A program made the translations under genes and the position numbers. A stretch of DNA of 64,000 nucleotides from Chloroflexota bacterium (GTDB lineage: Bacteria; Chloroflexota; Anaerolineae; B4-G1; SLSP01): positions 62,001 through 126,000 of the forward strand of contig JAIOAX010000005.1 of the NCBI GenBank assembly GCA_019873645.1, read 5' to 3'. Of the stretch, positions 49,601 through 57,733 are shown one piece after another (position 1 is the stretch's first letter; each line of letters begins with the position of its first letter). A model generated the notes under the pieces. It saw nothing but the letters and a program-made list of their open reading frames with translations, made no database searches and was not told the DNA's origin.

Positions 49601-50849
49601 CGACGTGGGGCGTCGCCATAGAGGTGCCGTCTTTCTCGGCGTAGATGCCGCCGGGGATGGTCGAAAGGACGTTCACACCCGGTGCGACGATGTCTGGCTT
49701 GGTCTGCCCCCATGGCGACGGCCCGCGACTGGAGAAGTACGCCACTTCATCGTCGGGGTCGCTGGCGCCGACGGCAAACGCGCCCGGATTGCTGGCCGGC
49801 GCGCCGATGGAGCCGGGGTTGGGGCCGGTGTTGTTGGCGGCGAACAGCGGCAGGATGCCGGCGGCTTTGAGGATGGCGATGTCTTCGGCAAAGCTGGTAT
49901 CTGAACCGAGCGTCGAGGCCCAGGAGCAGTTGATGACGTCCGGGGCCAGGGCCGGGTCGCCGCCGGGCGCCAACAACCACTGGAATCCCGCGTGAATCCA
50001 GGAATTGTAGCCCGCGCCTTCGTTGGAGAGCACCTTGACGCCGATCCACTGTGCCGCCGGCGCGACGCCGATGTTCCCTCTGCCTACCGCCGTCCCGGCC
50101 AGGTGGGTGCCGTGCCCGTGATCATCGTAGGGGTAGACACCGCCGTTGACGACATCGTACCATGAATGGGCATGGTCATAGAGGCCGTGGCCCAGATTGC
50201 CGCGATAGTTGGCGCTGAGCGCCGGGTGTAGCCAGTCCACGCCGGTATCCATAATCGCCACAACGGCGCCGGTGCCGGAGATGCCCAGGGTGGCCCACAC
50301 TTCAGGGGCACGGATGCGCGTCAACCCCCACGTGGGTTCGGTCGGCGGGGCGGCTTCCGTGGTGGCCGGTTCGGCGGGGGTCACGTACTGAATGTAGGGG
50401 TCCAGGTGTATCTCCGCCACGCCCGGCGCGGTCATCAACCGGCGCACAAACGCGGGGCGGGCCGTCAATGCCGTGGCGCGGATGATCCACAAGTCCCGGC
50501 GTTCCAGGATTTCCCCGCGGCGTTGCGCTTCGGCGAGCAGCGGCGATAGAGGGGCCAGCGCAGCGGTGAAGTTATCCTGGAGTGTTGCGACCAGGTCGGC
50601 GCGTGAGACCGCCGCACTTGTGGTCAGCGCGGCGGTGCTCGCCCCTGCGGCGCGCAGGGTCACGATGATGCGCAGCGGTGTCTCGTCATCCGTGTTCAGC
50701 GCCCGCAGCACCTCGGGGGCAATGATTGGGTCCGTGCTATCGCTCGCCGCCAGGGGAGACGAGGATAGCGAGAGCAACAACAGCAGGAGGATGACGATCT
50801 GCAAGGGATGGCGGGCGCGGGGGTTAGAAATGGTCCGCCACCCACACAT
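46605..50849 (-). CDS. Large secreted subtilase (S8) with carboxypeptidase-regulatory-like, amidotransferase-like and CARDB-type domains
   Basis: 1414 residues from ATG 50849 (AAGGGG six bases upstream; the in-frame ATG at 50900 lies deeper in the previous gene). Signal peptide to about 35. An I9-like propeptide (about 45-150) precedes the S8 catalytic domain (about 170-470) with VVAIMDTGVDW (Asp), DDHGHGTHLAGT (His), FAANNTGPNPG (oxyanion Asn) and DGTSMATPHVAG (Ser). Then come one or two carboxypeptidase-regulatory-like beta domains (490-660), two ThuA/DUF4350-like Rossmann modules (LLLVDEGAWYYDS..., VLLVDDDRWYPME..., each followed by GGRLLLSSQD), and CARDB/DUF11-like beta modules, ending WRCYLPVIRK. 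Likely cell-surface proteolysis. It overlaps the acetyltransferase gene by 26 bases. Confidence 0.9.
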   Translation of the reverse strand: MCGWRTISNPRARHPLQIVILLLLLLSLSSSPLAASDSTDPIIAPEVLRALNTDDETPLRIIVTLRAAGASTAALTTSAAVSRADLVATLQDNFTAALAPLSPLLAEAQRRGEILERRDLWIIRATALTARPAFVRRLMTAPGVAEIHLDPYIQYVTPAEPATTEAAPPTEPTWGLTRIRAPEVWATLGISGTGAVVAIMDTGVDWLHPALSANYRGNLGHGLYDHAHSWYDVVNGGVYPYDDHGHGTHLAGTAVGRGNIGVAPAAQWIGVKVLSNEGAGYNSWIHAGFQWLLAPGGDPALAPDVINCSWASTLGSDTSFAEDIAILKAAGILPLFAANNTGPNPGSIGAPASNPGAFAVGASDPDDEVAYFSSRGPSPWGQTKPDIVAPGVNVLSTIPGGIYAEKDGTSMATPHVAGVVALLRSAAPTLSVETIAGIITQTAVPLSTTLPNNDSGWGRLDAFAVVAVATQAGLVSGNVAGPNRQGIAHATLDAASRHPQGTSGRTTTAANGDYTLALAPAVYDITASAFGYAAATQWNVPVFTHTQQRLDFTLLPLPTGTVQGRVTVSGTNRAPTHTVVARVFNTPVTATVSASGDYSLKLPAGVYTIEMRGLGYRVATAQVSVTAGEITLRHFVLTPAPTLLLVDEGAWYYDSQTTYWKAALDALAYTYEEHRIKHPPAETPISTTLAQYDIVLWSSPKGSPGLVKGGGELDAYLKNGGRLLLSGQDVAYFDGGGYIIDIQPYLIKTIGAAYMRDNAPVRQLTGLGPFSGMTVTIAGGDGADNQTWPDTVAVQTPDKAELLWRYTDGSGGGIGTSICTPYRALFLSFGYEAIATQAQRREVLARSLEWLQTPPPTVSLTLNPLSAPTLIGRPGETVTHTLRLRHTGYGGVTAPVGLTLAGAWPATVTPSTVTLSPCAAITLTVVVTIPAGTGVNVGTTLTLTAATPLLPTSLAVPLRVKTPAPVLLVDDDRWYPMEGRYIAALSARGIPFDVWDTAENSGGVPGARSPTLPILQRYLLTLWFTGYDWYAPILSQEAATLLAYLNGGGRLLLSSQDFLYYHSRTLLAQRFGVWHWDESRNPTHAFGVPDQPTGGAWGPVKLDFPFQNWADAIEPLPEVAPVMRGQLGQPLGVAREIATSRTLFYAFPLETLPLDTRAAVLAEGVGWLSPLGTSRWTVTPPAPLPGDRVTSTFVLYNDAAAALTTTLTHTLPASVTLTADGPPPGWKYTAASRTLTWSGSAPSHTPLTFTWAVAVTGTAGASIPLSLTLGLPDWGLQFDHVNTLHVAGADLSASAWLTSDRAAIRVGTPVTLTFALHNRGPGDINGGTVRLWLTQESTPLTATLPYTRGWNVEWWAGDLAAGETRTLTIPLRAWQWDTSMRVDAILEDGTGQRWERRLWLNVEPWRCYLPVIRK

Positions 50850-51951
50850 AGGGCACCCCTTTGGGAAACAGGATATCCAGCAGGGGCAATACATCGCCAT
50901 GCGCGATAACCTGCGGGTCGTTGAGCATATCGCGGGGAGAGCGGTAGCCGATGGCCAGTTGCGTCAGCCGGTCTTGGGAGAGTTCCAGGCGCAAGTCCGT
51001 GCGTGCGTCGTCTTCCACATGCACCTTGCCTTTGTAGATGACGAGCGCCAGCGTCCCCAAATCCGTCTGGAACGTGAGCGCGCCGCTATAGCCGGTAGCA
51101 TGGGAAAGCGCCAGCCGCCGTTCCAGTTCGGGCGCGATCTTCTCGAAGAACGGTTGCAGGTTGAGCAGACGCAACATCCCGCTGCCGTGGCGTGGATAGA
51201 TGATCGTCCACACGGCGCCAAAGCGTTGGACATACTCGGCGAACGGATGGTCCGGCGGGATGAAAAACTGCACATCCTCGCAACGCTTTGCCACTGCTTG
51301 TGCGGCGAAGAAGCTGAGGAGGGTGGGGAAGAGGGCGTCATCGCGCGCCTCGACCTCGGCGACTTTCATAGCTTTATCGTTTTGATCCCAAACCGCATAG
51401 GCCAGCAATGCGCCATTCGTGTCTTCCCAGAGTAACGTGTCTGCCTTCACGCCGTACCACGTGCCTTTGTGGAATTCCTTGAAATCGTCCAGGGTACGGA
51501 CGATGCTGCATGTGCGGGTGGCGTTGTGCGTGTTGTAGAGGTCGAGCACGGCAGGCATATCGGCCTCGCCGATAGGGCGGGTGATGTAAGCGCCGGTGGC
51601 GGTTTCTCCGGCGACTTCCGCATCGCGGGTCTTGACCTTACATTCGATTACGGCCAATCCCGCGGCGTAGCCAAACTTGGTGTAGAAGTTCTCGATGCCG
51701 AAGAGCATGGAGATGTCGTAGCCTTCGGCGATCATATAGCGGACGGAGTCCTCGTACAGCGCACGCATGTAACCTTTGTTGCGGTGCTCGTGGTGCGTGT
51801 ACACATCGCCGATGCCGGCCATGCGCACAACGGTGGTGCCTACACGCATCGGGTATTCGATCACCAGCAGGTGGCTGACCGACTGTTCTACCCTGTCAAT
51901 CCACAATTCGCGCTTGTGGACGCGCCCATCATCGTGAGTTGTGATTTTCAT
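50824..51951 (-). CDS. Eis-like GNAT acetyltransferase with SCP2-like C-terminal domain
   Basis: 375 residues. N-terminal GNAT domain with MAGIGDVYTHHEHRNKGYMRALYEDSVRYM (acetyl-CoA loop HRNKGY) and GIENFYTKFGYA. A second, degenerate GNAT-like segment (about 130-260) and a C-terminal SCP2-type domain (about 285-375, LGTLALVIYKGKVHVEDD) follow. This three-part layout matches the Eis family that acetylates amines such as aminoglycosides; the true substrate is unknown. The region directly upstream of the ATG is a TCTAAAA array, so no Shine-Dalgarno is visible. Confidence 0.88.
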   Translation of the reverse strand: MKITTHDDGRVHKRELWIDRVEQSVSHLLVIEYPMRVGTTVVRMAGIGDVYTHHEHRNKGYMRALYEDSVRYMIAEGYDISMLFGIENFYTKFGYAAGLAVIECKVKTRDAEVAGETATGAYITRPIGEADMPAVLDLYNTHNATRTCSIVRTLDDFKEFHKGTWYGVKADTLLWEDTNGALLAYAVWDQNDKAMKVAEVEARDDALFPTLLSFFAAQAVAKRCEDVQFFIPPDHPFAEYVQRFGAVWTIIYPRHGSGMLRLLNLQPFFEKIAPELERRLALSHATGYSGALTFQTDLGTLALVIYKGKVHVEDDARTDLRLELSQDRLTQLAIGYRSPRDMLNDPQVIAHGDVLPLLDILFPKGVPYVWVADHF

Positions 51952-51952
51952 T

Positions 51953-52077
51953 TTAGATTTTAGATTTTAGATTTTAGATTTTGGATTTTGGATTCGCTGA
52001 TTCGCTCATTCGCCGATTCGCTCATTCGCTCATTCGCTCATTCGCTCATTCGCTCATTCGCTCACTCGCCGATTCTT
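51953..52077. repeat. TTTTAGA heptamer array next to an ATTCGCTC octamer array
   Basis: About six TTTAGAT/TTTGGAT units (51953-51992) abut about ten 8-bp ATTCGCTC/ATTCGCCG units (51993-52077). The first array is the 5' flank of the acetyltransferase gene; the second contains the stop codon of the SMP-30 gene. Confidence 0.9.
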
Positions 52078-52925
52078 GACCGGAACTCCGGCACGCCCTG
52101 GATGCCCAAATTCAAGCGGAAAAGCGCGCCCGCGCCGGGGCCTTCGATATCTTTGCCCTGGATGTTGGCCGTGGTGACGTAGATGTCGGTATAATCCGGG
52201 CCGCCGAAGGTAGGGCAGGAGACTTTTTTCGCCGGGAACAGGATGCGCAAGACCTCCGTGCCGTCGGGGGCGTAACGCACCAGGCAACCGCCGTCCCAAC
52301 GCGCCGACCAGACGTAGCCTTCTGCATCCACCGTCATCCCGTCGGGGTGGCCTTCGCCGGGCGTCTGCGGCACGCGGACGAAGTCGCGGCGGTTGGTGAG
52401 CGCGCCGCTGGCCGCGTCGTAGTCGAAGAGGTAGATGACGTGTTTGGTTGTGTCGGTGTAGTACAGGCCCTTGCGGTCGGGGGTGAAGCCCAGGCCGTTG
52501 GAGACGCCGACGCCGTCCACAACTTCGGTGAGCGTCCCATCGGGGTCGAGGCGATAGAGCCGCCCGGAGCGCTCCGGCGTGGGCATCGTCCCGCAGAAGA
52601 CGCGCCCGGCCGGGTCGGCGATCACGTCGTTGAAGCGCGTATGCACCTCGGCGGGGATTTCGGCGATGATTGTCTCCGTCGCGCCGTTGCGCCAGAGGGT
52701 GACTGTGCCCCTGTCCTGAAACAGCAGCAGCGCGCCATCGGCCTGGATGGTGAATCCCCCGATGGGGCGGCCTTCGTAACATATCTCGTGCTCGCCTGTC
52801 GCCGGGGTGTAGCGGAACAACCGTCCGTTGGGGATGTCTACCCAGTACAGGCGTTGTTCGTCGGGGTGCCACAGGGGATTTTCACCGGTGCGGCAGTTGT
52901 AGTCGGCAATCAACTCAAGTTTCAT
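52062..52925 (-). CDS. SMP-30/gluconolactonase-family lactonase
   Basis: 287 residues, six-bladed propeller. Metal ligands appear in GENPLWHPDEQRLYWVDI (Glu near 15), TRFNDVIADPAGRVFCGTM (Asn near 101), SNGLGFTPDRKGLYYTDT (Asn near 145) and PDGMTVDAEGYVWSARWDGGCLVRY (Asp near 200). It should hydrolyse a sugar lactone, as in gluconate or xylonate pathways, which would fit xylB in the wider region. The last three sense codons (IGE) and the TGA stop lie inside the octamer array, so the natural C-terminus may have been replaced. Confidence 0.92.
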   Translation of the reverse strand: MKLELIADYNCRTGENPLWHPDEQRLYWVDIPNGRLFRYTPATGEHEICYEGRPIGGFTIQADGALLLFQDRGTVTLWRNGATETIIAEIPAEVHTRFNDVIADPAGRVFCGTMPTPERSGRLYRLDPDGTLTEVVDGVGVSNGLGFTPDRKGLYYTDTTKHVIYLFDYDAASGALTNRRDFVRVPQTPGEGHPDGMTVDAEGYVWSARWDGGCLVRYAPDGTEVLRILFPAKKVSCPTFGGPDYTDIYVTTANIQGKDIEGPGAGALFRLNLGIQGVPEFRSRIGE

Positions 52926-52977
52926 CGTCGTGCTCCTCGGTAGCGTAGTTGCAATCGTTACGCGGTTCGTTTCTTTG

Positions 52978-53053
52978 GACAGGATTTACAGGATTGACAG
53001 GATGAAAAATGCAAAGCCTTCTTTAATCCTGAAAATCCTGTTAATCCCTGTCA
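52978..53053. repeat. ACAGGATTT inverted array
   Basis: ACAGGATTT/ACAGGATTG/ACAGGATGA units are followed after a short loop by the inverse (AATCCTGAAAATCCTGTTAA, CCTGTC). Period 9. Located upstream of the SMP-30 gene. Confidence 0.8.
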
Positions 53054-53083
53054 AAAAATGGCGATATGCGTAACTCCGCTGCT

Positions 53084-53175
53084 CAGGCCGGTCTCCAGAC
53101 CGCGCCTGCGCAGCGCCCCGCAGTGGCGCGGTCAGAGACCGGCCACTGCAAGATTTGCCAAGTTGAAATGCACCC
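53084..53175. repeat. Composite dispersed element, copy C
   Basis: Hairpin CAGGCCGGTCT/AGACCGCGCCTG and hairpin GCAGTGGCGCGGTC/GACCGGCCACTGC, ending in TGAAATGCACCC (53164-53175) two bases from the ABC gene stop. The clearest copy of the family. Confidence 0.8.
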
Positions 53176-53176
53176 G

Positions 53177-55102
53177 TCAGATCACCGTTTGCATCTGCTC
53201 AACGTTAGCATGATAATTCTTTTCCTGAAAAGATAAACCGTCCGGAGAGTTGATCATTTGCCCTTTGAACTGGCTCTTATACAGGTGGTAGTAGAAACCC
53301 TGTTGCGCCAGCAGCTCCGCGTGCGTGCCGCGTTCGACGATCTCGCCTTCGTTGATGACCAGGATGGTATCGGCGCCGCGGATGGTGCTCAGGCGGTGGG
53401 CAATGACGAAGCTGGTGCGGCCTTCCATCAAACGCAACAGGGCTTCCTGGATGTGTTGCTCGGTGCGGGTATCCACACTGCTTGTGGCCTCGTCGAGAAT
53501 GAGGATCGCCGGATCGGCGAGAACAGCGCGGGCAATGGCCAGCAACTGCCGCTGTCCCTGGCTGAGGTTGCTGCCGCGCTCTGAAAGCTCCGTCTGATAG
53601 CCGCGCGGCAGGCGGCGGATGAATTGATCGGCGTTCGCCAGTTGCGCCGCCGCGATGACCTCTTCGTCCGTTGCATCCAGGCGTCCGTAGCGGATGTTTT
53701 CCATCACCGTATCGGAAAACAGGAAAGTGTCCTGCAAGACCACGCCGAGTTTGCGGCGCAGGCTGGCCTTGGTGTAGGCGCGCAAGTCCACGCCGTCAAT
53801 GCGGATGCTGCCGCTCTGGATGTCGTAGAAGCGCGAGAGCAGGTTGATCATCGTCGTCTTGCCCGCGCCCGTCGGGCCGACCAGGGCGATGGTTTTTCCG
53901 GGTTTGGCGTGGAAGCTCATATCTTTGATGACCGGCACGCCGGGGGTGTAGCTGAAGTTCACGTGCTCGAAGACCACGTCGCCGCGCACGTTGTCCAGCA
54001 CGACTGCATCCGGCGCTTCCAGGATTTCCGGCGTCTGATCGAGCAGCTCGAAGACGCGCTCGGCCCCGGCCAGCGCCGATTGAATCTGATTGTAAAGGTC
54101 CCCCAATTGGCGCAACGGCCCGGCGAAGCGCCGCGAGTAGTTGTAGAAGGTGAGAATCGTGCCGACGGTGGCCCAGCCCCGCAGGATCATCCAGCCGCCC
54201 AGTCCGGCGAGAATGGCGATGTTGGCGTTGCTGAAGATGCCCATCAAGGGGGGAATCAATGTGGCGTAGATTTGGGCGCGGATGCCCACATCGCGCGTTT
54301 CGGCGTTCACGCGGTCGAATTTCGCCAGAGTGCTTCCCTCCTGTCCGAAGGCGAGGATGACGCGCTGACCACTGAAGATTTCTTCCAGTTCGCCGTTTAA
54401 TTGCCCGATACGCATTTGGAATTCGCGGAAACCCTGGCGCGTGCGCTTGCCCACGAAGCCGGTAAACCACAGCATCAGGGGAAAGACAAACATTGACCCC
54501 AGCGCCAGCCAGAAGTTGATGGCGAACATCATCACCACAATTCCCACCAGCGACAGCAGCCCGCCGAACAGTTCGGTGACGTTTTGCGCTAACAAACGGC
54601 TGAGGGCGTCCAGGTCGTTGGTGAGGCGGCTCATCAGGTCGCCGTGCGGGTTGCGGTCGAAGAAGCTCAGCGAGAGCGTCTGGAGATGACCGAACAACTG
54701 CTCGCGCAGGGTGCGCATGACCTTCTGCACCATGTTCACCATCAACCGCGCCTGCGCCACGCGCATCGCCCAGACGACGAGATATACCGCCAGCATCAGC
54801 AAAGCGATCTTACCCAATCCCCCGACGTCGCGCCGCGTGATAAAGCGATCAATCGCCACGCCGTTGAGGTATGGCCCAAGCAAATCGAGCAGTGTGCTGG
54901 CGATGACCAGCACGATCACCAGCAGCAGCGTCCAGCGGTAGGGCTTCAGGTAGCCCAACAGACGCCGCAGGGTGTTGCGCACATCGCGGGGCTTCTCAAT
55001 GCGTGTGCCGAAGCGCCGCGCCCCCGGTCCCGATAAGGGCATAGAAACAGCCACGCGTTCGCCACTGCGTGGTTCATGGGTGGAAGTCGGTCGTGGTTCC
55101 AT
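53177..55102 (-). CDS. ABC exporter half-transporter (canonical ATPase site), multidrug type
   Basis: 641 residues. Six membrane helices (about 40-330), then an ATPase domain: ALVGPTGAGKTT Walker A (about 415), Q-loop VLQDTFLF, LSQGQRQ signature, ILILDEATSSVD Walker B with catalytic Glu, and VIAHRLST with the switch His. The signature reads LSQGQ rather than LSGGQ, as in the partner subunits of heterodimeric exporters. With the next gene it forms a heterodimer likely to expel drugs or lipids. Third gene of the tetR operon. Confidence 0.93.
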   Translation of the reverse strand: MEPRPTSTHEPRSGERVAVSMPLSGPGARRFGTRIEKPRDVRNTLRRLLGYLKPYRWTLLLVIVLVIASTLLDLLGPYLNGVAIDRFITRRDVGGLGKIALLMLAVYLVVWAMRVAQARLMVNMVQKVMRTLREQLFGHLQTLSLSFFDRNPHGDLMSRLTNDLDALSRLLAQNVTELFGGLLSLVGIVVMMFAINFWLALGSMFVFPLMLWFTGFVGKRTRQGFREFQMRIGQLNGELEEIFSGQRVILAFGQEGSTLAKFDRVNAETRDVGIRAQIYATLIPPLMGIFSNANIAILAGLGGWMILRGWATVGTILTFYNYSRRFAGPLRQLGDLYNQIQSALAGAERVFELLDQTPEILEAPDAVVLDNVRGDVVFEHVNFSYTPGVPVIKDMSFHAKPGKTIALVGPTGAGKTTMINLLSRFYDIQSGSIRIDGVDLRAYTKASLRRKLGVVLQDTFLFSDTVMENIRYGRLDATDEEVIAAAQLANADQFIRRLPRGYQTELSERGSNLSQGQRQLLAIARAVLADPAILILDEATSSVDTRTEQHIQEALLRLMEGRTSFVIAHRLSTIRGADTILVINEGEIVERGTHAELLAQQGFYYHLYKSQFKGQMINSPDGLSFQEKNYHANVEQMQTVI

Positions 55103-55161
55103 ATATCTATTTTTCCTCTCTCAAATCCGTTAGCACGTTTGAACTTGGTAGGTTTCATCCC

Positions 55162-55189
55162 CGTCTACTGTCTACCGTCTACTGTCTAC
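55162..55189. repeat. GTCTACT/GTCTACC heptamer array
   Basis: Four exact 7-bp units alternating GTCTACT and GTCTACC. The array contains the stop codon (TAG 55181-55179 on minus) of the following ABC gene. Confidence 0.85.
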
Positions 55190-56939
55190 CATTTACCCCA
55201 TTCCCCAACTGCGAGGCGTAAATCTCGCGGTAGATGGGACTGCGCGCCAGCAGCTCGGCGTGTGTGCCGATGTCGGCGATGCGGCCTTTGTCGAGCACCA
55301 CGATTTTGTCGGCGGTGAGCACGGTGCTGATGCGCTGCGCGACGACGAAGACGGTGGTTTGATGCGCCAGTTGGGTGCGCAGGAGTTCATCCAGGGCATC
55401 CTGCAATTTGCTCTCGGTTTCCACATCCACCGCACTGGTGCTGTCATCGAGGATAAGAACGCGCGGCTTAACGCACAGGGCGCGGGCGATGGCAAGCCGC
55501 TGTTTCTGTCCACCGGAAAGGTTCACGCCACGTTGCCCGATGAGGGTATCGTAGCCCTGGGGCATTGCCATAATGAAGTCATGGGCCTGCGCGGCTTTGG
55601 CGGCAGCGATGACTTCTTCATCGGTGGCGTCCGGGCGCCCATAACGGATGTTGTCACGCACGGTGCCGCTGAAGAGTACCGCTTCCTGCAAGGCGATGCC
55701 TACCTGAGTACGCAGGTCGTGCAGCGGCCATTCACGCACGTCCACACCGTCCACCAGCACCCGGCCGCCGTCCACATCGTAAAAGCGCGGGATCAGGTGG
55801 ATGAGGCTGGACTTACCGGAACCGGTTGCGCCGAGGATCGCCACAGTTTCCCCAGGCTCGGCGACCAGGTTCACATCGTTAAGCACGGCGTCGGCGCAGC
55901 CATGATTGTAGCTGAAACAGACATTCTCAAAGACCACTCGCCCGGCGGTTGTCGGCGGCACGCGCGCCTCGACGGGCGGTCGGATTTCCGGTTCGCTTTC
56001 CAGGACTTCGAGGATGCGCCCGGCGGAGGCATCGGCGGCAGAAAGTGGGGCAATCATGTTGATGAGCATGGTCAATGGGAAGAGGGAAAAGATCATATAG
56101 TTGACCGAGGCCATAATCTGCCCGACGGTCAATTCCCCTCCGATAGCCAGGTTGCCGCCGAACCAGATGACGCCGGCGGTGGCGAGGTTCACGACCGTCA
56201 TCATCAAGGGCATCAGGAAGACGACGAAATTGAGGACTTTGACGGTCTGCGCCATAAGGTCGTCGTTGGCGCGTGCAAAGCGTTGTTTTTCGTATTCGGC
56301 GCGGACAAAGGCTTTGACGACCCGCATGCCTGCCAGGTTCTCCTGGAGCACGGTGTTAAGTTTATCCAGCTTCTGCTGCACGATCAGGAACAACGGGCGT
56401 GCTTTGACCATAAAAAGCAGGACGATGCCGAAGAGCAGCGGCAACATCGCCAGCCAGATCCAGGCCAGACGCGGCGCGGTAAAGATGAGCATCAACAGGG
56501 CGCCGGCGGCCCAGATCGGGGCACGGGTGAGGATGCGCAGGCCCATCATCAAGATCATCTGCACTTGATTGATGTCGCTGGTAGCGCGCACGAGCAGTTG
56601 TCCGGTCTGCAAGCGATCCAGGTTGCCGAAAGAGAGGGTTTGCACTTTGCGCACGAAGGCACTGCGGATGTCGGCGGCAGTATGCATCCCCACACGCACC
56701 GAAAGGATGATGTTGCCGACCGAGACCAATGCTTCCAGGAGGGCCACGCCAAACATCAATAACGCGGTGTTGATGATGACCGGCATGTTTTGGGCTTTGA
56801 CGCCTTCATCAATGACGCGCTGGGTCAGGCGGGGGATTGCCAGGTCAGCAAAGACCACGCCTAGCAACAGCACTAAGGCCAGGATTGCATCGCGGCGATA
56901 GGGCTTCATAAAGGGCAGCAAGCGGAATAAGGATTTCAT
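55179..56939 (-). CDS. ABC exporter half-transporter with degenerate ATPase site
   Basis: 586 residues. Six membrane helices, then ATPase: AILGATGSGKSS Walker A, Q-loop ALQEAVLF, LSGGQKQ signature, LILDDSTSAVD Walker B with Asp in place of the catalytic Glu, and VVAQRIST with Gln in place of the switch His. That pattern (degenerate site plus intact LSGGQ) is the mark of the asymmetric subunit in heterodimers such as TM287/288, BmrCD and LmrCD. Its C-terminal Arg-Gln-stop is encoded by the 7-bp array at 55162. Sits between tetR and the partner ABC gene. Confidence 0.93.
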   Translation of the reverse strand: MKSLFRLLPFMKPYRRDAILALVLLLGVVFADLAIPRLTQRVIDEGVKAQNMPVIINTALLMFGVALLEALVSVGNIILSVRVGMHTAADIRSAFVRKVQTLSFGNLDRLQTGQLLVRATSDINQVQMILMMGLRILTRAPIWAAGALLMLIFTAPRLAWIWLAMLPLLFGIVLLFMVKARPLFLIVQQKLDKLNTVLQENLAGMRVVKAFVRAEYEKQRFARANDDLMAQTVKVLNFVVFLMPLMMTVVNLATAGVIWFGGNLAIGGELTVGQIMASVNYMIFSLFPLTMLINMIAPLSAADASAGRILEVLESEPEIRPPVEARVPPTTAGRVVFENVCFSYNHGCADAVLNDVNLVAEPGETVAILGATGSGKSSLIHLIPRFYDVDGGRVLVDGVDVREWPLHDLRTQVGIALQEAVLFSGTVRDNIRYGRPDATDEEVIAAAKAAQAHDFIMAMPQGYDTLIGQRGVNLSGGQKQRLAIARALCVKPRVLILDDSTSAVDVETESKLQDALDELLRTQLAHQTTVFVVAQRISTVLTADKIVVLDKGRIADIGTHAELLARSPIYREIYASQLGNGVNGRQ

Positions 56940-56963
56940 TAACTGTATCTCCTCGCAAAAATG

Positions 56964-57043
56964 TCAACGGATTAAACGGATTTTTCTTTTCACGTTTTAC
57001 GTTTCACGTTTTTACGTTTTACGTTTCACGTTTCTACGTTTCA
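56964..57043. repeat. AACGGATTA and ACGTTTC/ACGTTTT arrays
   Basis: ACGGATTAA-type units, then about seven 7-8 bp units of CACGTTT/TACGTTT. The end of the array contains the TetR stop codon (TAG 57036-57034 on minus). Confidence 0.85.
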
Positions 57044-57648
57044 TGCACCAGGTAATTCATAGCAATTTCCAACATCTCGGCAGACATGCGGTCGCGCAGG
57101 GTCTCATCCGTCAGGCGGCCGTTGTGGTAGAAGATGGAGGGCGCGTGGATAATGGCGAAGACGGTCGCGGCGGCCAGGGTGGGCTCGCGAGGCGCAAACA
57201 CGCCGCGTTCGATGCCCAGTTGCACCAATTGCGCCAGATAGCGCACGTTACCCTGGTAAGGGCGGTGCGGTTCCGGGCAGAGAGCATTCGCGGGAATCGG
57301 TTGTACCCACAGGAAGGCATACATCTTGGGGTGTTCTTGCGCCATGGTCACGTAACGCCAGAGCGCCTCACGGGTGATGGCGACGATGTCGCCGGTTTCG
57401 GCCTGGCGTAAGACTTCGGCGCGGTAGGCCTCGCGCTCTTCACGCAGCCGTGCGCGCAACGCCTGAATCAACGCGTCGTGGTTCTCAAAGTAGGTATACA
57501 AGACCATGTGCGACACGCCCAGGCGTTCGGCGATGAGCCGCGTGGTAAGGGCATCGTAGCCGTGCTCTAGCAGCAGCTCGTGAGCGGCCTCCAGGATGCG
57601 TTCGCGCATTGCTTCACGTTCGGTTGCGCTTTGTTTGGGACGGGGCAT
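57034..57648 (-). CDS. TetR-family repressor of the ABC exporter operon
   Basis: 204 residues. HTH domain at 14-60 (ILEAAHELLLEHGYDALTTRLIAERLGVSHMVLYTYFENHDAL), then a helical ligand-binding domain ending LVHET. The final Thr codon and TAG stop come from the repeat array at 56964-57043. It heads the operon with the two ABC subunits. Three palindromic boxes overlap its promoter, so it very likely represses itself and the exporter until a drug-like ligand binds. Confidence 0.92.
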   Translation of the reverse strand: MPRPKQSATEREAMRERILEAAHELLLEHGYDALTTRLIAERLGVSHMVLYTYFENHDALIQALRARLREEREAYRAEVLRQAETGDIVAITREALWRYVTMAQEHPKMYAFLWVQPIPANALCPEPHRPYQGNVRYLAQLVQLGIERGVFAPREPTLAAATVFAIIHAPSIFYHNGRLTDETLRDRMSAEMLEIAMNYLVHET

Positions 57649-57673
57649 GGTGCTCCTTTTATGGGTTTACGGT

Positions 57674-57721
57674 GTATAACTTATACGTTGTATACATTAT
57701 ACGCTGTATAGTTTATCTGTC
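57674..57721. promoter_or_regulatory. Three tandem operator boxes on a 16-bp period
   Basis: GTATAACTTATAC (57674), GTATACATTATAC (57690) and GTATAGTTTATCT (57706) start exactly 16 bp apart. The first is a perfect 6-1-6 palindrome; the others are progressively looser. They cover the whole tetR promoter, including the -10 and spacer. Confidence 0.75.
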
Positions 57722-57723
57722 AA
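57696..57723 (-). promoter_or_regulatory. Consensus promoter of the tetR-ABC operon
   Basis: On the minus strand TTGACA (57723-57718), 16-bp spacer, TATAAT (57701-57696): both boxes perfect. Start near 57689 leaves about 40 nt before the ATG at 57648, which has AAAGGAG upstream. Confidence 0.85.
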
Positions 57724-57733
57724 GGAGAGGAGC

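Noticed and set aside
51993-52077. CRISPR array
   Set aside because: The 8-bp units are contiguous without spacers. The 89-bp units at 46351 and 59-bp units at 41875 also lack unique spacers and cas genes.
55260-56762. Plus-strand ORF of 500 codons
   Set aside because: Antisense of the ABC exporter gene; no motifs.
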